From NCBI GenBank assembly GCA_016928455.1, contig JAFGKP010000085.1, forward strand, positions 1 through 17,201: a DNA stretch of 17,201 nt. Direction: 5' to 3'. The DNA is from Methanomicrobia archaeon (GTDB lineage: Archaea; Halobacteriota; Syntropharchaeia; Alkanophagales; Methanospirareceae). Below, in pieces: positions 7,118 to 14,687 of this stretch. A program made the translations under genes and the position numbers. Position 1 is the first letter of the stretch. Each line of letters begins with the position of its first letter. Below the pieces are notes generated by a model, which saw only the letters and a list, made by a program, of their open reading frames with translations, searched no databases and was not told the DNA's origin.

Positions 7118-8647
7118 TTGACCTTAATTGAACAGTTCCCTGTACTTCTTGTGACCATAGGGGTGTTTTCTGCTTTAACCATTCTAGTTCTCGGCTGGCG
7201 AACCAAGAGATCATGCTTCTTTATTTCTGCCGCCACCATTTCCGTTCAGTTCATCATGGCACTTTTCATTCTTAATCATGTCCTTACGGTAGGAACCATA
7301 CATTATTGGCTCGGCGGTTGGAGCCCACCCTGGGGTATCGAGTATGTTGTGGACGCGTTGAATGCATATATTCTGGTTATCGTGCTGTTTATAGGTTTGA
7401 TATGTGCGATATATGCAAAGAGGAGTGTGGAGCACGAGATAAAGGAGAGGAAGCATATACCCTTCTATACCCTTTTCCAGCTCCTCGTCGCGGGAATGTG
7501 CGGTGTGGTGGTAACCGGTGATATATTTAACCTGTATGTTTTCTATGAGGTAGTATCTCTGACTGCGTATGCATTAATCGCAAGTGCAGGTGGAAGAGCA
7601 TTTAGAGCATCGTATACTTACCTAATAATGGGTAGTATTGGTATTTGCTTCTACGTGCTTGGCGTCGGATTCCTTTATGCGGTAACCGGCTCGCTGAATA
7701 TGCATGATGTCTCGCTTTTATTGCCACCGCTCTATGGGAATAGAGTAGTTCAAGCGGCTTTTGTTTTCTTCTTTACAGGATTGAGCATCAAGTTGGGTCT
7801 CTTCCCGCTCCATATGTGGAAACCAGATGTATATACGTATTCTCCTTCGGGAATTAGTGTGATCCTATCGGCAGCGATGTCAACAGTTACCGTATATGTA
7901 CTTATACGGGTTATTTACTCCGTGTTCACGCTCGAGTTCATCAGAAGTTACGTCGGTATGGATATAACCATCTGCTGGATAGCCGCGATAGGAATCATAG
8001 CAGGGTCAGTGCTTGCGATAATGCAGCATAATTTAAAGAGGATGCTGGCCTATTCCAGTATCTCGCAGATGGGCTATTTCGTGCTGGGAATAGGGCTTTC
8101 CCCCATCTCCTCCTGGGGTCTCCTCGGCGCTGTGGCACACCTCTCAAATCATACGATAATGAAGGGATGCCTGTTTATGGCTGCTGGTGCCTTTATTTAT
8201 AAATACGGTTTGAGGGACATCCGGGATTTTGAAGGCTTGGGTAAGAAGATGCCCTACGCGAGTGCTGCGTTTACCCTTGCGGCGATTTCCATGATCGGCG
8301 TGCCCCCGAGCGCGGGATTTGTAACGAAGTTATTCTTGATCTTTGCATCTTTACACTCGACGGACGTTTTTTACGGTTACGCTTACGTCTTCGTGGCCGT
8401 GATACTGCTCAGCAGCCTTCTCAACCTCGTTTATTTCTGGCGAGTAATTGAGCGCATGTATTTTGTAAAGACTGAGGAAGAGCTGAACGGCGGGATAAAA
8501 GAAGGTGATGCGCCCATGAGCATGCTTATGCCGATGTTAATCCTCGCAGCTCTTTCTATTGTTATTGGCATGTTATGGCTTACGAAGATTCCGCTGCCTT
8601 TCATTGCTGATGTACTTTCTGAATTAGGCCTGGGGGGATTGCCGTAA
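7118..8647 (+). CDS. mrpD: MrpD-like Na+/H+ antiporter subunit D
   Basis: This 509-residue subunit is the usual MrpD length, with about 14 membrane helices. Markers are GGWSPPWGI (66-74), typical of MrpD; E144 in FYEVVS (helix 5); K225 in LSIKLGLFPLHMW (helix 7); H341 to K349 in HLSNHTIMKG (helix 8 area); and GVPPSAGFVTK ending at K404 (helix 12). These residues form the hydrophilic ion path in this superfamily. Mrp complexes exchange Na+ for H+ across the cytoplasmic membrane. The start is TTG at 7118: AGAGGT lies 7-8 bases upstream and the next in-frame Met would remove the first helix. The stop overlaps the next gene's ATG (TAATG), so translation is coupled. No mrpA, B, C, E, F or G gene is nearby, so the partners are unclear. 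Confidence 0.88.
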   Translation: MTLIEQFPVLLVTIGVFSALTILVLGWRTKRSCFFISAATISVQFIMALFILNHVLTVGTIHYWLGGWSPPWGIEYVVDALNAYILVIVLFIGLICAIYAKRSVEHEIKERKHIPFYTLFQLLVAGMCGVVVTGDIFNLYVFYEVVSLTAYALIASAGGRAFRASYTYLIMGSIGICFYVLGVGFLYAVTGSLNMHDVSLLLPPLYGNRVVQAAFVFFFTGLSIKLGLFPLHMWKPDVYTYSPSGISVILSAAMSTVTVYVLIRVIYSVFTLEFIRSYVGMDITICWIAAIGIIAGSVLAIMQHNLKRMLAYSSISQMGYFVLGIGLSPISSWGLLGAVAHLSNHTIMKGCLFMAAGAFIYKYGLRDIRDFEGLGKKMPYASAAFTLAAISMIGVPPSAGFVTKLFLIFASLHSTDVFYGYAYVFVAVILLSSLLNLVYFWRVIERMYFVKTEEELNGGIKEGDAPMSMLMPMLILAALSIVIGMLWLTKIPLPFIADVLSELGLGGLP

Positions 8648-10197
8648 TGGTAGAACTGATGACACCGCTATTCGTGATCTTATGCCCCGCACTTGCAGCC
8701 CCTCTGATACTGCTGTTCGATAAAAAACCGAATATAAGGGAGGGATGGACGATAGCAGCGGGAATAGCAACGTTCGCGCTCGTCCTCTCCATGATCCCAC
8801 CGATTTTAGACGAAGAAGTGATCACCTGCACGTTCTTCCAGACCTTATTCGAGGGTGTGGCATGTGGCTTTAAAGTGGATGCCTTTGGTCTGATCTTCGC
8901 ACTCACCTCCTCTTCTCTCTGGATATTAGTCTCTTTCTATTCAATAGGCTACATGCGGTCGTTGAAGGAGCATGCGCAGACGAGATTCTTTTTCTCCTTC
9001 GCTCTCGCCATATTCGGCGCCATGGGTATCGCATTATCCGCGAACTTGCTCACGATGTTCATTTTTTACGAGATATTAACGGTTTCAACCTACCCCCTGG
9101 TTATTCATGACCAGACACCGGAAGCGCTGAGCGCCGGCCGTAAATATTTCGCCTACCTGCTCACCTCGGGCGTCTTCTTACTCTTCGCCGTGATGATGAC
9201 CTACACGCTTACTGATACCACTGATTTTACGAATGGTGGCATACCCTCACTTGGTACTGCACCTCGACTGACACTGGTGATCCTGTTCTTCTGTTTCTTG
9301 TTAGGGTTCCTGAAAGCTGCATGGATGCCGTTTCACTCATGGCTTCCTACCGCGATGGTCGCACCTACCCCGGTGAGCGCGCTCTTACATGCGGTCGCAG
9401 TGGTAAAAGCCGGCGTTTTTGGTATCGTGCGGGTGGTCTGCTATATCTACGGCGTGGACTTGATGCGCGAGCTATACGTACTAAACGAACAGCTTACGCT
9501 CGGCTTGATACTTGCCGGTATAGCGGGCTTTACCATGATTGTTGCCAATCTGTTTGCCATCGCTCAGGATAACTTGAAGAGGAGACTTGCGTACTCCACC
9601 ATTAGCCAGCTATCGTATATAATTCTGGGCGCGGCTCTGTTAACACAGGACGGCATAAGAGGTGCAATGATGCACATTCCGTTTCATGGCTACATGAAGA
9701 TCACCTTGTTCCTTTGTGCGGGTGCGATAATGGTCGTTACGGGAAAGAGGAACATAAGTGAGATGGCCGGCGTAGGGAAGATCATGCCGAGAACGATGCT
9801 CGCATTCACCATAACCGCATTTGGAATGATCGGCATTCCGCCTGCAGTGGGTTTCATAAGTAAATGGTATCTTTGCCTGGGGACATTAGAGGGTGGAGAT
9901 ATAATGATGATTTTCTTGTTTGTGCTTTTAGTAGCTTCCTTGCTCGATGTCGTTTACTTTTTCCCCATAATACACATTGCGTTCTTCAAGGAACCGGAAG
10001 GAGCGGGAAAAGAGGTAGAGGTAAAAGAAGCACCACTTTTTATGCTCATTCCGCTAGTAATCACCGCAGTCTTTTCTGTTATTTTCTTTTTAGCGTTCGT
10101 TCTGAGGCCTGTGGAGATGCTCTCACCGTACGTGGACATACTATCACTGTATGTCTATAAGCTTGTAGGGATTGCAGTAGAAAATGTGATTGCATAA
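8647..10197 (+). CDS. Second antiporter-like subunit (MrpD/NuoL superfamily)
   Basis: This 516-residue polytopic protein of the same superfamily is translationally coupled to the preceding mrpD-like gene through TAATG. Core residues are E142 in FYEILT (helix 5), K223 in FLKAAWMPFHSWLP (helix 7), K254 in LLHAVAVVKAG, H346 to K351 in HGYMK and K406 in GIPPAVGFISK (helix 12). ALLHAV..VKAG is the NuoL/MrpA-type sequence, so this subunit leans towards NuoL or the MrpA N-terminal core rather than true MrpD, but it lacks the C-terminal extension of either. Thus the locus holds three distinct ion-translocating paralogues. It ends convergently about 100 bp from the 622-type relic; no terminator hairpin is clear in between, apart from a T-run at about 10281-10285. 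Confidence 0.85.
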   Translation: MVELMTPLFVILCPALAAPLILLFDKKPNIREGWTIAAGIATFALVLSMIPPILDEEVITCTFFQTLFEGVACGFKVDAFGLIFALTSSSLWILVSFYSIGYMRSLKEHAQTRFFFSFALAIFGAMGIALSANLLTMFIFYEILTVSTYPLVIHDQTPEALSAGRKYFAYLLTSGVFLLFAVMMTYTLTDTTDFTNGGIPSLGTAPRLTLVILFFCFLLGFLKAAWMPFHSWLPTAMVAPTPVSALLHAVAVVKAGVFGIVRVVCYIYGVDLMRELYVLNEQLTLGLILAGIAGFTMIVANLFAIAQDNLKRRLAYSTISQLSYIILGAALLTQDGIRGAMMHIPFHGYMKITLFLCAGAIMVVTGKRNISEMAGVGKIMPRTMLAFTITAFGMIGIPPAVGFISKWYLCLGTLEGGDIMMIFLFVLLVASLLDVVYFFPIIHIAFFKEPEGAGKEVEVKEAPLFMLIPLVITAVFSVIFFLAFVLRPVEMLSPYVDILSLYVYKLVGIAVENVIA

Positions 10198-10303
10198 CAG
10201 TGATTAAACGTTTTACATGCGCTCTAGTAAGGGTTCCCCACGTTCTGAAAGCCAGAAGTATACGACATCTTCTCAGCACGTTTTTACGTACTTCAGATCG
10301 CAA

Positions 10304-10966
10304 TTATACCCACAACACTCCGTGAGTCAAATAAATGACCAAGTAGAGTGTGAACATTATGAGTACCAGTAGCACTGCAGTTCCTAAGCTAACGCTTACC
10401 ATCGGCTCTTCTACCGATTGCCTCTTGAGCTTCTCCAGATCTTGCTCGCAGGTGGGATTGAAGGTTCTCAGCACTACCGTAGTAACCATAGCCACCATAA
10501 TCCTTGACGCTGCCGTTGGATTCTTGCTGAACCATACAAACGCATCGGCGATTCTCAGCAAGCCCTTGTCAATGAATTCCGCAACAGTCACTAACGGCTG
10601 CTCGCAGAGCCATATGAATCCTCTACCCGCTTTTCTATACAGATGATCTATGTCGTACGTTATCCTTTCATGCGGTGAGAATACGACTTGCAATACGAAG
10701 AATCCCACTGCAGTGATCATCAATAACTCCACGGTGCAGATAGTATGCTCAAAGGCGTATGCGTGATAGTGGAACGCTGTTTCTGTGTAAGGCAGTATTC
10801 CGTAGAGTACTTGTGGATAGACACCCAGAGCAACACAGAGGAACGCGATAACGCTCATGGCCATGAGCATCGGCCACGGTGCTTCTTTAGCCTCTAGCTC
10901 ATCGTTCTTCCTGAGAAACGTGAAATACGTCAGTTTTAAGAACGATAGGAACGTGCCCACCGAACC
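10304..10966 (-). pseudogene. C-terminal fragment of a second 622-type antiporter subunit
   Basis: About 220 codons stay open and match the C-terminal third of the 622-residue protein from GSVGT (its residues 391-395) to the final helix. Shared stretches include SFLKLTYF, EAKEAP, HYHAY, ITYDID, GRGFIW, DLEK and SVS.GTAVLLVL. The fragment is about ten residues shorter than its paralogue near the end of the amphipathic arm. The first 390 residues, with helices 5-8 and their ion-path residues, are missing. The frame has no start of its own except an internal GTG at 10960. Upstream it runs straight into a truncated PAS sensor in another frame. Nucleotide similarity to 4403-5090 is also evident, for example at 10616-10675 against 4756-4815. 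The unbroken frame suggests recent truncation or, less likely, a retained use for the C-terminal arm. Confidence 0.8.
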
Positions 10967-11686
10967 TGGATGAGCACAAGTGCGAGGAAATGCATTCCTT
11001 CCAGTTCCACCTCTTTGGTGATATCCCTGCTCACTCGCACGGTCCCAATCGGCTCGCCATTTTTGTTTCTTAACAATGCTGCTGACATGCTGATGTGTAC
11101 CGGTTTTTTATCCTTGCTTAACACGATTGTCCGATAATTTTTCAATTCTCCATCTCGCAGCACGCGCTGCATTATCCTATCCGCTTCCTCAGGGTCAGCA
11201 AAGAATTTCGTGTTGCTTTCTCCGATCACTTCGGCTGCGGTATAACCCATGTAGCTTTCCGCCGCTTTGTTCCAGGAACGCACTATGCCCTCCTTGTCTA
11301 CCACGGCAATCGCATCCGCAGAACTCTTGATGATCTCGTCCAGATAATCTTTCGTCTCTTTCAGCTCCACATCCATTTGTGCCTTTTTCTCGCTTACCAG
11401 CCCGATGATATATGCCACCACCAAAAGAATCGCACTCCGTTCTAACACATCGATCGAGATCGGGGTCAACGAAAAATACGTTGCGAGGATATAGACCGCA
11501 GTGAGAAATAGAGCAACGTAAATAGCCTTCTTACCGTACCACACACCAGCTATAAATGACCGGGATATAGAAGAGACGAGGATAAACCCTCGTTTCACCT
11601 TTGAAGATATTGAGATAGAAGGCCAGGAGTGCGCATGCTACGGCGAAAGACACTATGAGTACTCCTTTCAGAGTTAGCTTCTTCAT
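10967..11686 (-). pseudogene. Broken membrane-bound PAS sensor (histidine kinase remnant)
   Basis: The gene starts at ATG 11686 behind GGGAGG and encodes a first membrane helix (MKKLTLKGVLIVSFAVACAL), then loses frame at 11554-11556. Removing one base from the AAA there restores ...FYIPVI-IAGVWYGKKA..., joining a second frame that holds two more helices, a short linker with coiled-coil character (EKKAQMDVELKETKDYL) and a PAS domain (DEIIKSSADAIAVVDKEG to SRDITKEVELE). The membrane part plus PAS layout is typical of archaeal sensor histidine kinases. The gene then stops matching at about 11000, where it abuts the antiporter relic; no HisKA or HATPase region follows. It cannot signal by phosphotransfer as it stands. 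The frameshift could be a sequencing error, but the missing 3' half could not. Confidence 0.8.
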
Positions 11687-12189
11687 TTCCCCTCCCGGTA
11701 TCCTATCATTATTTCTCTTCTTTTTATTCGTAGAGCGGTTATGAGATTTAAGCCGCATGTGCCGAATCTCTTCGTGTGATGTCCTTAACTATCCATCGCA
11801 CGGGGTGTCACCCCACACCCGCTATCCCGTTAGCCTCTTTTACAAGCCTTCGGGACTGCGTTCTTTCTCACGCTTCTCGTAGCAGCTCCACCTTGAATGA
11901 CAATCGGTCTCGCTGATGTTGTTTACTATTAGCTATGAAGCTGCAGGTACTATAAGAACATACCCACAAAAAAATATCCTTTTTATTCTGCCTTATCTCG
12001 CCTGAACGCTCACCCGTTCCACCATCATCCTGTCGAAGATAAGAGGGGAGTCACGGGGCGAGAGGGCGGAAATAGAAAAGTATATATAGCGGCAGAAGCA
12101 ACTCTTCTTTTAATAGTGGTGAAACCCGTGGTATATATGAAGGCGGTGACACCACGGGGGTCGCCGCAGGTGGTTGGGAGAAGATACGG
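11687..12189. promoter_or_regulatory. Gene-free divergent region with promoters of the repeat-protein genes
   Basis: About 500 bp separate the broken sensor from the rightward membrane-protein pair. Near the sensor, minus-strand AT-rich words at about 11722-11732 and 11745-11752 are possible TATA boxes. A perfect palindrome, GGGGTG-T-CACCCC, is at 11802-11814. TATATATAG at 12081-12089, preceded by purine-rich GAAAAG, and TATATATGA at 12132-12140 are two TATA candidates for the gene at 12190. The second lies inside an inverted repeat. No gene was recognised in this stretch. Confidence 0.5.
12125..12158. repeat. Inverted repeat CCCGTGGT/ACCACGGG around a TATA-like element
   Basis: CCCGTGGT at 12125-12132 pairs perfectly with ACCACGGG at 12151-12158, 18 bases apart. 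The interval holds TATATATGA. It could be a repressor operator that straddles a core promoter, or a hairpin in the leader if transcription starts from the upstream TATA at 12081. Confidence 0.4.
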
Positions 12190-13125
12190 ATGCCACTAAA
12201 AGAATCATTCGAACGGTGGGTGATGGATGGCCGTACCTTGCTCGCGATACTCCTGCTCGCTCTGATCTGGCGGTACGCAAGCCACCGGCCCGCGATTGCT
12301 CCCTGGGAGAGCAGCATCTCGGGCAGTGCACTCATCATCTTCGGCTGGCTCATCTTCGCGTACCTCTACCGCCTCTCACGCAAAGAGACGAGATGGCTCG
12401 TATCGAATAGGATGTTCCAGGGCCTTGCGGTGAGCTTGGCGGCCATCAATATCTACGTGCTCGTGTACTATGGCATGACCTGGTCGGGCTTACTCCACGT
12501 GGAACTTGGGGTGCCGTACGATCGTCTCCTGCACGATGTGCGGTACGTGATGCTCGTGCTCTGTTATTGTAGCCTGATATGGGCGGCACGGTCCCTGAAG
12601 AAGATGCATGATAATTACCTGCTGCTCACCGAGGAAGTGCCCACGATGCGCAAGGGCGCGATACGAACAGCAATGTTCAGAATTCTTACCGATGAGCGGA
12701 CCGCGATCGTGATCATCGCGATCGTCTTCTTCTGGCGCGCGTTCGTCAGCCTTGACCGGGCGATCGTCCTCTGGGAGAGTATGGTCTCAGGTGTGGCGCT
12801 CTTCATCCTCGGCTGGGTGCTCCTCGGTTATCTGAGCTCACTAGCCAGACGGGTGATCAGCAGACCGACCATGGTGAAGATTTACCACGGAATTGCCGTT
12901 GCGCTCTTCGCGATCAACCTCTACGTACTCGTGTACTACGGGATGAGATGGTACCTTTTACTGCTCGTGGACGAGGAGATCCTGCAACCACTCGATTTCG
13001 TCTTCCGCGACATCAGCTATTTCGTCTTCGTGATCTTTTACGCTTCCGCACTGGTGCTCTCTAAGTGGCTCGAGAAGGCGGCCGTAGAGTGCGAATTCCT
13101 CATCAAGAAGGAAGAGGCGAAGTAA
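12190..13125 (+). CDS. Membrane protein with two internal repeats, family not recognised (paralogue 1)
   Basis: This 311-residue protein is made of two similar units of about 150 residues, each with roughly four membrane helices. Unit 1 carries DGR (13-15), WR (27-28), WES (39-41), FGW (51-53), N87 followed by VLVYYGMTW ending at 98, and DVRY (116-119). Unit 2 repeats the pattern: DER (168-170), WR (182-183), WES (195-197), LGW (207-209), N243, YYGMRW (249-254) and RDISY (273-277). A charged linker (about 135-165) joins them and the C-terminus is Lys/Glu-rich. I do not recognise the family and assign no function. Conserved charged and Trp/Tyr residues inside or beside helices hint at a binding or sensing pocket rather than a plain anchor. 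GGGAGAAG before the ATG at 12190 is a plausible ribosome site. The next gene is a paralogue with the same design. Confidence 0.75.
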   Translation: MPLKESFERWVMDGRTLLAILLLALIWRYASHRPAIAPWESSISGSALIIFGWLIFAYLYRLSRKETRWLVSNRMFQGLAVSLAAINIYVLVYYGMTWSGLLHVELGVPYDRLLHDVRYVMLVLCYCSLIWAARSLKKMHDNYLLLTEEVPTMRKGAIRTAMFRILTDERTAIVIIAIVFFWRAFVSLDRAIVLWESMVSGVALFILGWVLLGYLSSLARRVISRPTMVKIYHGIAVALFAINLYVLVYYGMRWYLLLLVDEEILQPLDFVFRDISYFVFVIFYASALVLSKWLEKAAVECEFLIKKEEAK

Positions 13126-13274
13126 GCACTGAGCCCACTCCAGGCGTAGCTGCTGATACCACACCCCGGGCGCAGTGGGGAAGAAAACCCACCTTGTTCG
13201 GAGCTTTGATCGCGGCGTCTATCTTCCTTTTCCGCCGATCTGGCCGAATAACGACCTCAGCCAGAGGACTATGT

Positions 13275-14222
13275 ATGGGCGAACTGGTAGCGAAAGTGAT
13301 TGAGGATGAACGGCTCGTGGTGGGTCTACCGGGCATGGCACTGGTATGGCGCGTGTTCGTGAGCCTCGACCGGACAGAAGCGCTCTGGGAATCGATCTGC
13401 TCGGGTCTTTCTCTCTTCCTGCTGGGCTGGATCTGCTTTGGCTATATCCATGCCCTGTCCCGTCAACCGACACGCTGGCCGGTCTCAACGATGCTCTATC
13501 ATCGGATCAGCCTCGGTCTTCTCGTCCTGAATGGGTATCTCCTCCTGTATTACGGGCTACGGTGGACCGGCTTACTGCACATGGAGGCGTACCTGCCCCA
13601 GGACTTCATCGTTCGCGACATACGATACCTCACGTTCGTGCTGACCTACTCCGCGATCCTGTGGTCGATGAAGTACCTGAAGCAGATGCAGGAGGGATAT
13701 CGGTTTCTCGTTTCACCCTCGAAGCTCGCGGACCGGAGCATACGAAAAAGGGTATTCAAAGCGATAATCGATGAACGAACACTGTTGGTGCTGATCGGGC
13801 TCGCATTCCTATGGCGAACGGTCATCAGCTTTGATTATACCCTAACGATAGGAGAGAGCATGGCCTCGGGCATTGCACTCCTCATCATCGGCTGGTTTCT
13901 TCTCGGGTATATGTTCGCCTTAACCGTGGAAACGCGAACCCGAGTAGCGCTGTCCAGGCTCATCCAGGGGCTCACCTTCGCCCTCGGCACGTTGAACGTC
14001 TACGTGCTCCTCTACTACAGCATGACCTGGTATCGCCTCGTGACGACGGAAGGTTTCAGGGAAGCGCTCGCACTACTCGATTCACTCTTCGGCGATCTCG
14101 GGTTCTTCTCGTTCGTGCTCTTTTATTTCACTGCGATGCTGATCGCGAAGGCGCTGGAGAAGGCGAGTAGCGATTATATCGTGCCGCTTGGAACCCCTGC
14201 CGCAGGTTTGACCCCAGGATGA
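13275..14222 (+). CDS. Membrane protein with two internal repeats (paralogue 2)
   Basis: This 315-residue protein matches its upstream neighbour along its whole length. Unit 1 has DER (11-13), WR (25-26), WES (38-40), N86, YYGLRW (92-97) and RDIRY (114-118). Unit 2 has DER (166-168), WR (180-181), GES (193-195, Trp lost), N241, YYSMTW (247-252) and GDLGF (273-277, Arg lost). The second unit is therefore the more diverged. The start was set at 13275, not at an upstream in-frame ATG at 13065. From 13275 the N-terminus aligns with the paralogue, AGAGGA lies a few bases upstream, and the longer version would overlap the previous gene by 61 bp with a low-complexity lead. A gap of about 150 bp separates the two genes without a clear TATA box, so they are probably cotranscribed. 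Function unknown. Confidence 0.75.
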   Translation: MGELVAKVIEDERLVVGLPGMALVWRVFVSLDRTEALWESICSGLSLFLLGWICFGYIHALSRQPTRWPVSTMLYHRISLGLLVLNGYLLLYYGLRWTGLLHMEAYLPQDFIVRDIRYLTFVLTYSAILWSMKYLKQMQEGYRFLVSPSKLADRSIRKRVFKAIIDERTLLVLIGLAFLWRTVISFDYTLTIGESMASGIALLIIGWFLLGYMFALTVETRTRVALSRLIQGLTFALGTLNVYVLLYYSMTWYRLVTTEGFREALALLDSLFGDLGFFSFVLFYFTAMLIAKALEKASSDYIVPLGTPAAGLTPG

Positions 14223-14273
14223 ACCCGTGCAAATCCTCGGTGCTGCCGCGCGCACATCAGCAGACGGCGACGA

Positions 14274-14513
14274 TTAAAGCCCACCCATGCTGTAAACCAG
14301 TGCGAGGATGTACGCGGCCACGCCGCAGGCGAGGAGGAGAATCGCGAGGAAGAGCCCGATGTAAAGACCCAACTTCTCCACCTCGATACCGGGGCAGTGC
14401 GTCTTGATGGCCTCCACCGCTCTCGGTTCATAAGTATCGAAACTGAGCATGATCCGCATCGCATCCGCTGGGCGTTTCATGAAGCACTTCAGCGCACCGA
14501 TGAATTTACCCAT
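14274..14513 (-). CDS. Small protein with one C-terminal membrane helix, unknown family
   Basis: This 79-residue protein starts at ATG 14513 behind GGAGG about 7 bases upstream; an in-frame ATG at 14588 is less likely because it would lie at the expected transcription start and has no ribosome site. The N-terminal half is cationic and amphipathic with C10 and C40; a hydrophobic helix spans about 49-73 and the end is short (SMGGL). It may be a tail-anchored membrane protein. TTTTATATAG at 14614-14605 on the minus strand is a good TATA box, with a leader of about 65 bases. It is transcribed divergently from the 106-residue gene and converges with the repeat-protein pair. I do not recognise the family and assign no function. 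Confidence 0.65.
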   Translation of the reverse strand: MGKFIGALKCFMKRPADAMRIMLSFDTYEPRAVEAIKTHCPGIEVEKLGLYIGLFLAILLLACGVAAYILALVYSMGGL

Positions 14514-14687
14514 GTTAACGCCTCCTTCGCTATTCCCCGGAGCGGTGACACAGACTTCACCCCCTCCCCCTGGTTCACCGATGTTCACTATCTAGGGCCT
14601 TTCACTATATAAAACTTTCGACCACCCGCGCGCACTATTTTTATTAAAGCTTTCCTTCTTACTTAGATCACAGGGGAGACACATGGC
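14514..14687. promoter_or_regulatory. Back-to-back promoters of two small genes, with TTCAC repeats
   Basis: TTTTATATAG (minus strand, 14614-14605) serves the leftward 79-residue gene and TATTTTTATTAAA (plus, 14636-14648) the rightward 106-residue gene. TTCAC occurs four times in the same direction at 14556, 14574, 14584 and 14601; the last copy overlaps the leftward TATA and the third lies near its expected start site. This placement would suit a repressor, but the words are short. Confidence 0.45.

Noticed and set aside
6482..7239. Open frames of 82-103 residues on both strands in the antiporter control region
   Set aside because: Composition is unlike the neighbours, there are no ribosome sites, and they cross the TATA elements and the TTG-started mrpD-like gene.
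10198..10303. Bidirectional terminator between the convergent genes
   Set aside because: No stable hairpin with a T-run was found; only a short TTTTT at about 10281.
10936..11598. A genuine fusion protein of sensor and antiporter arm
   Set aside because: The two parts are in different frames at the junction; the sensor frame stops about 30 bases into the relic.
13065..13274. Upstream extension of the second repeat protein by 70 residues
   Set aside because: It would overlap the preceding gene, has a low-complexity Arg-rich sequence, and does not align with the paralogue; the ATG at 13275 does.
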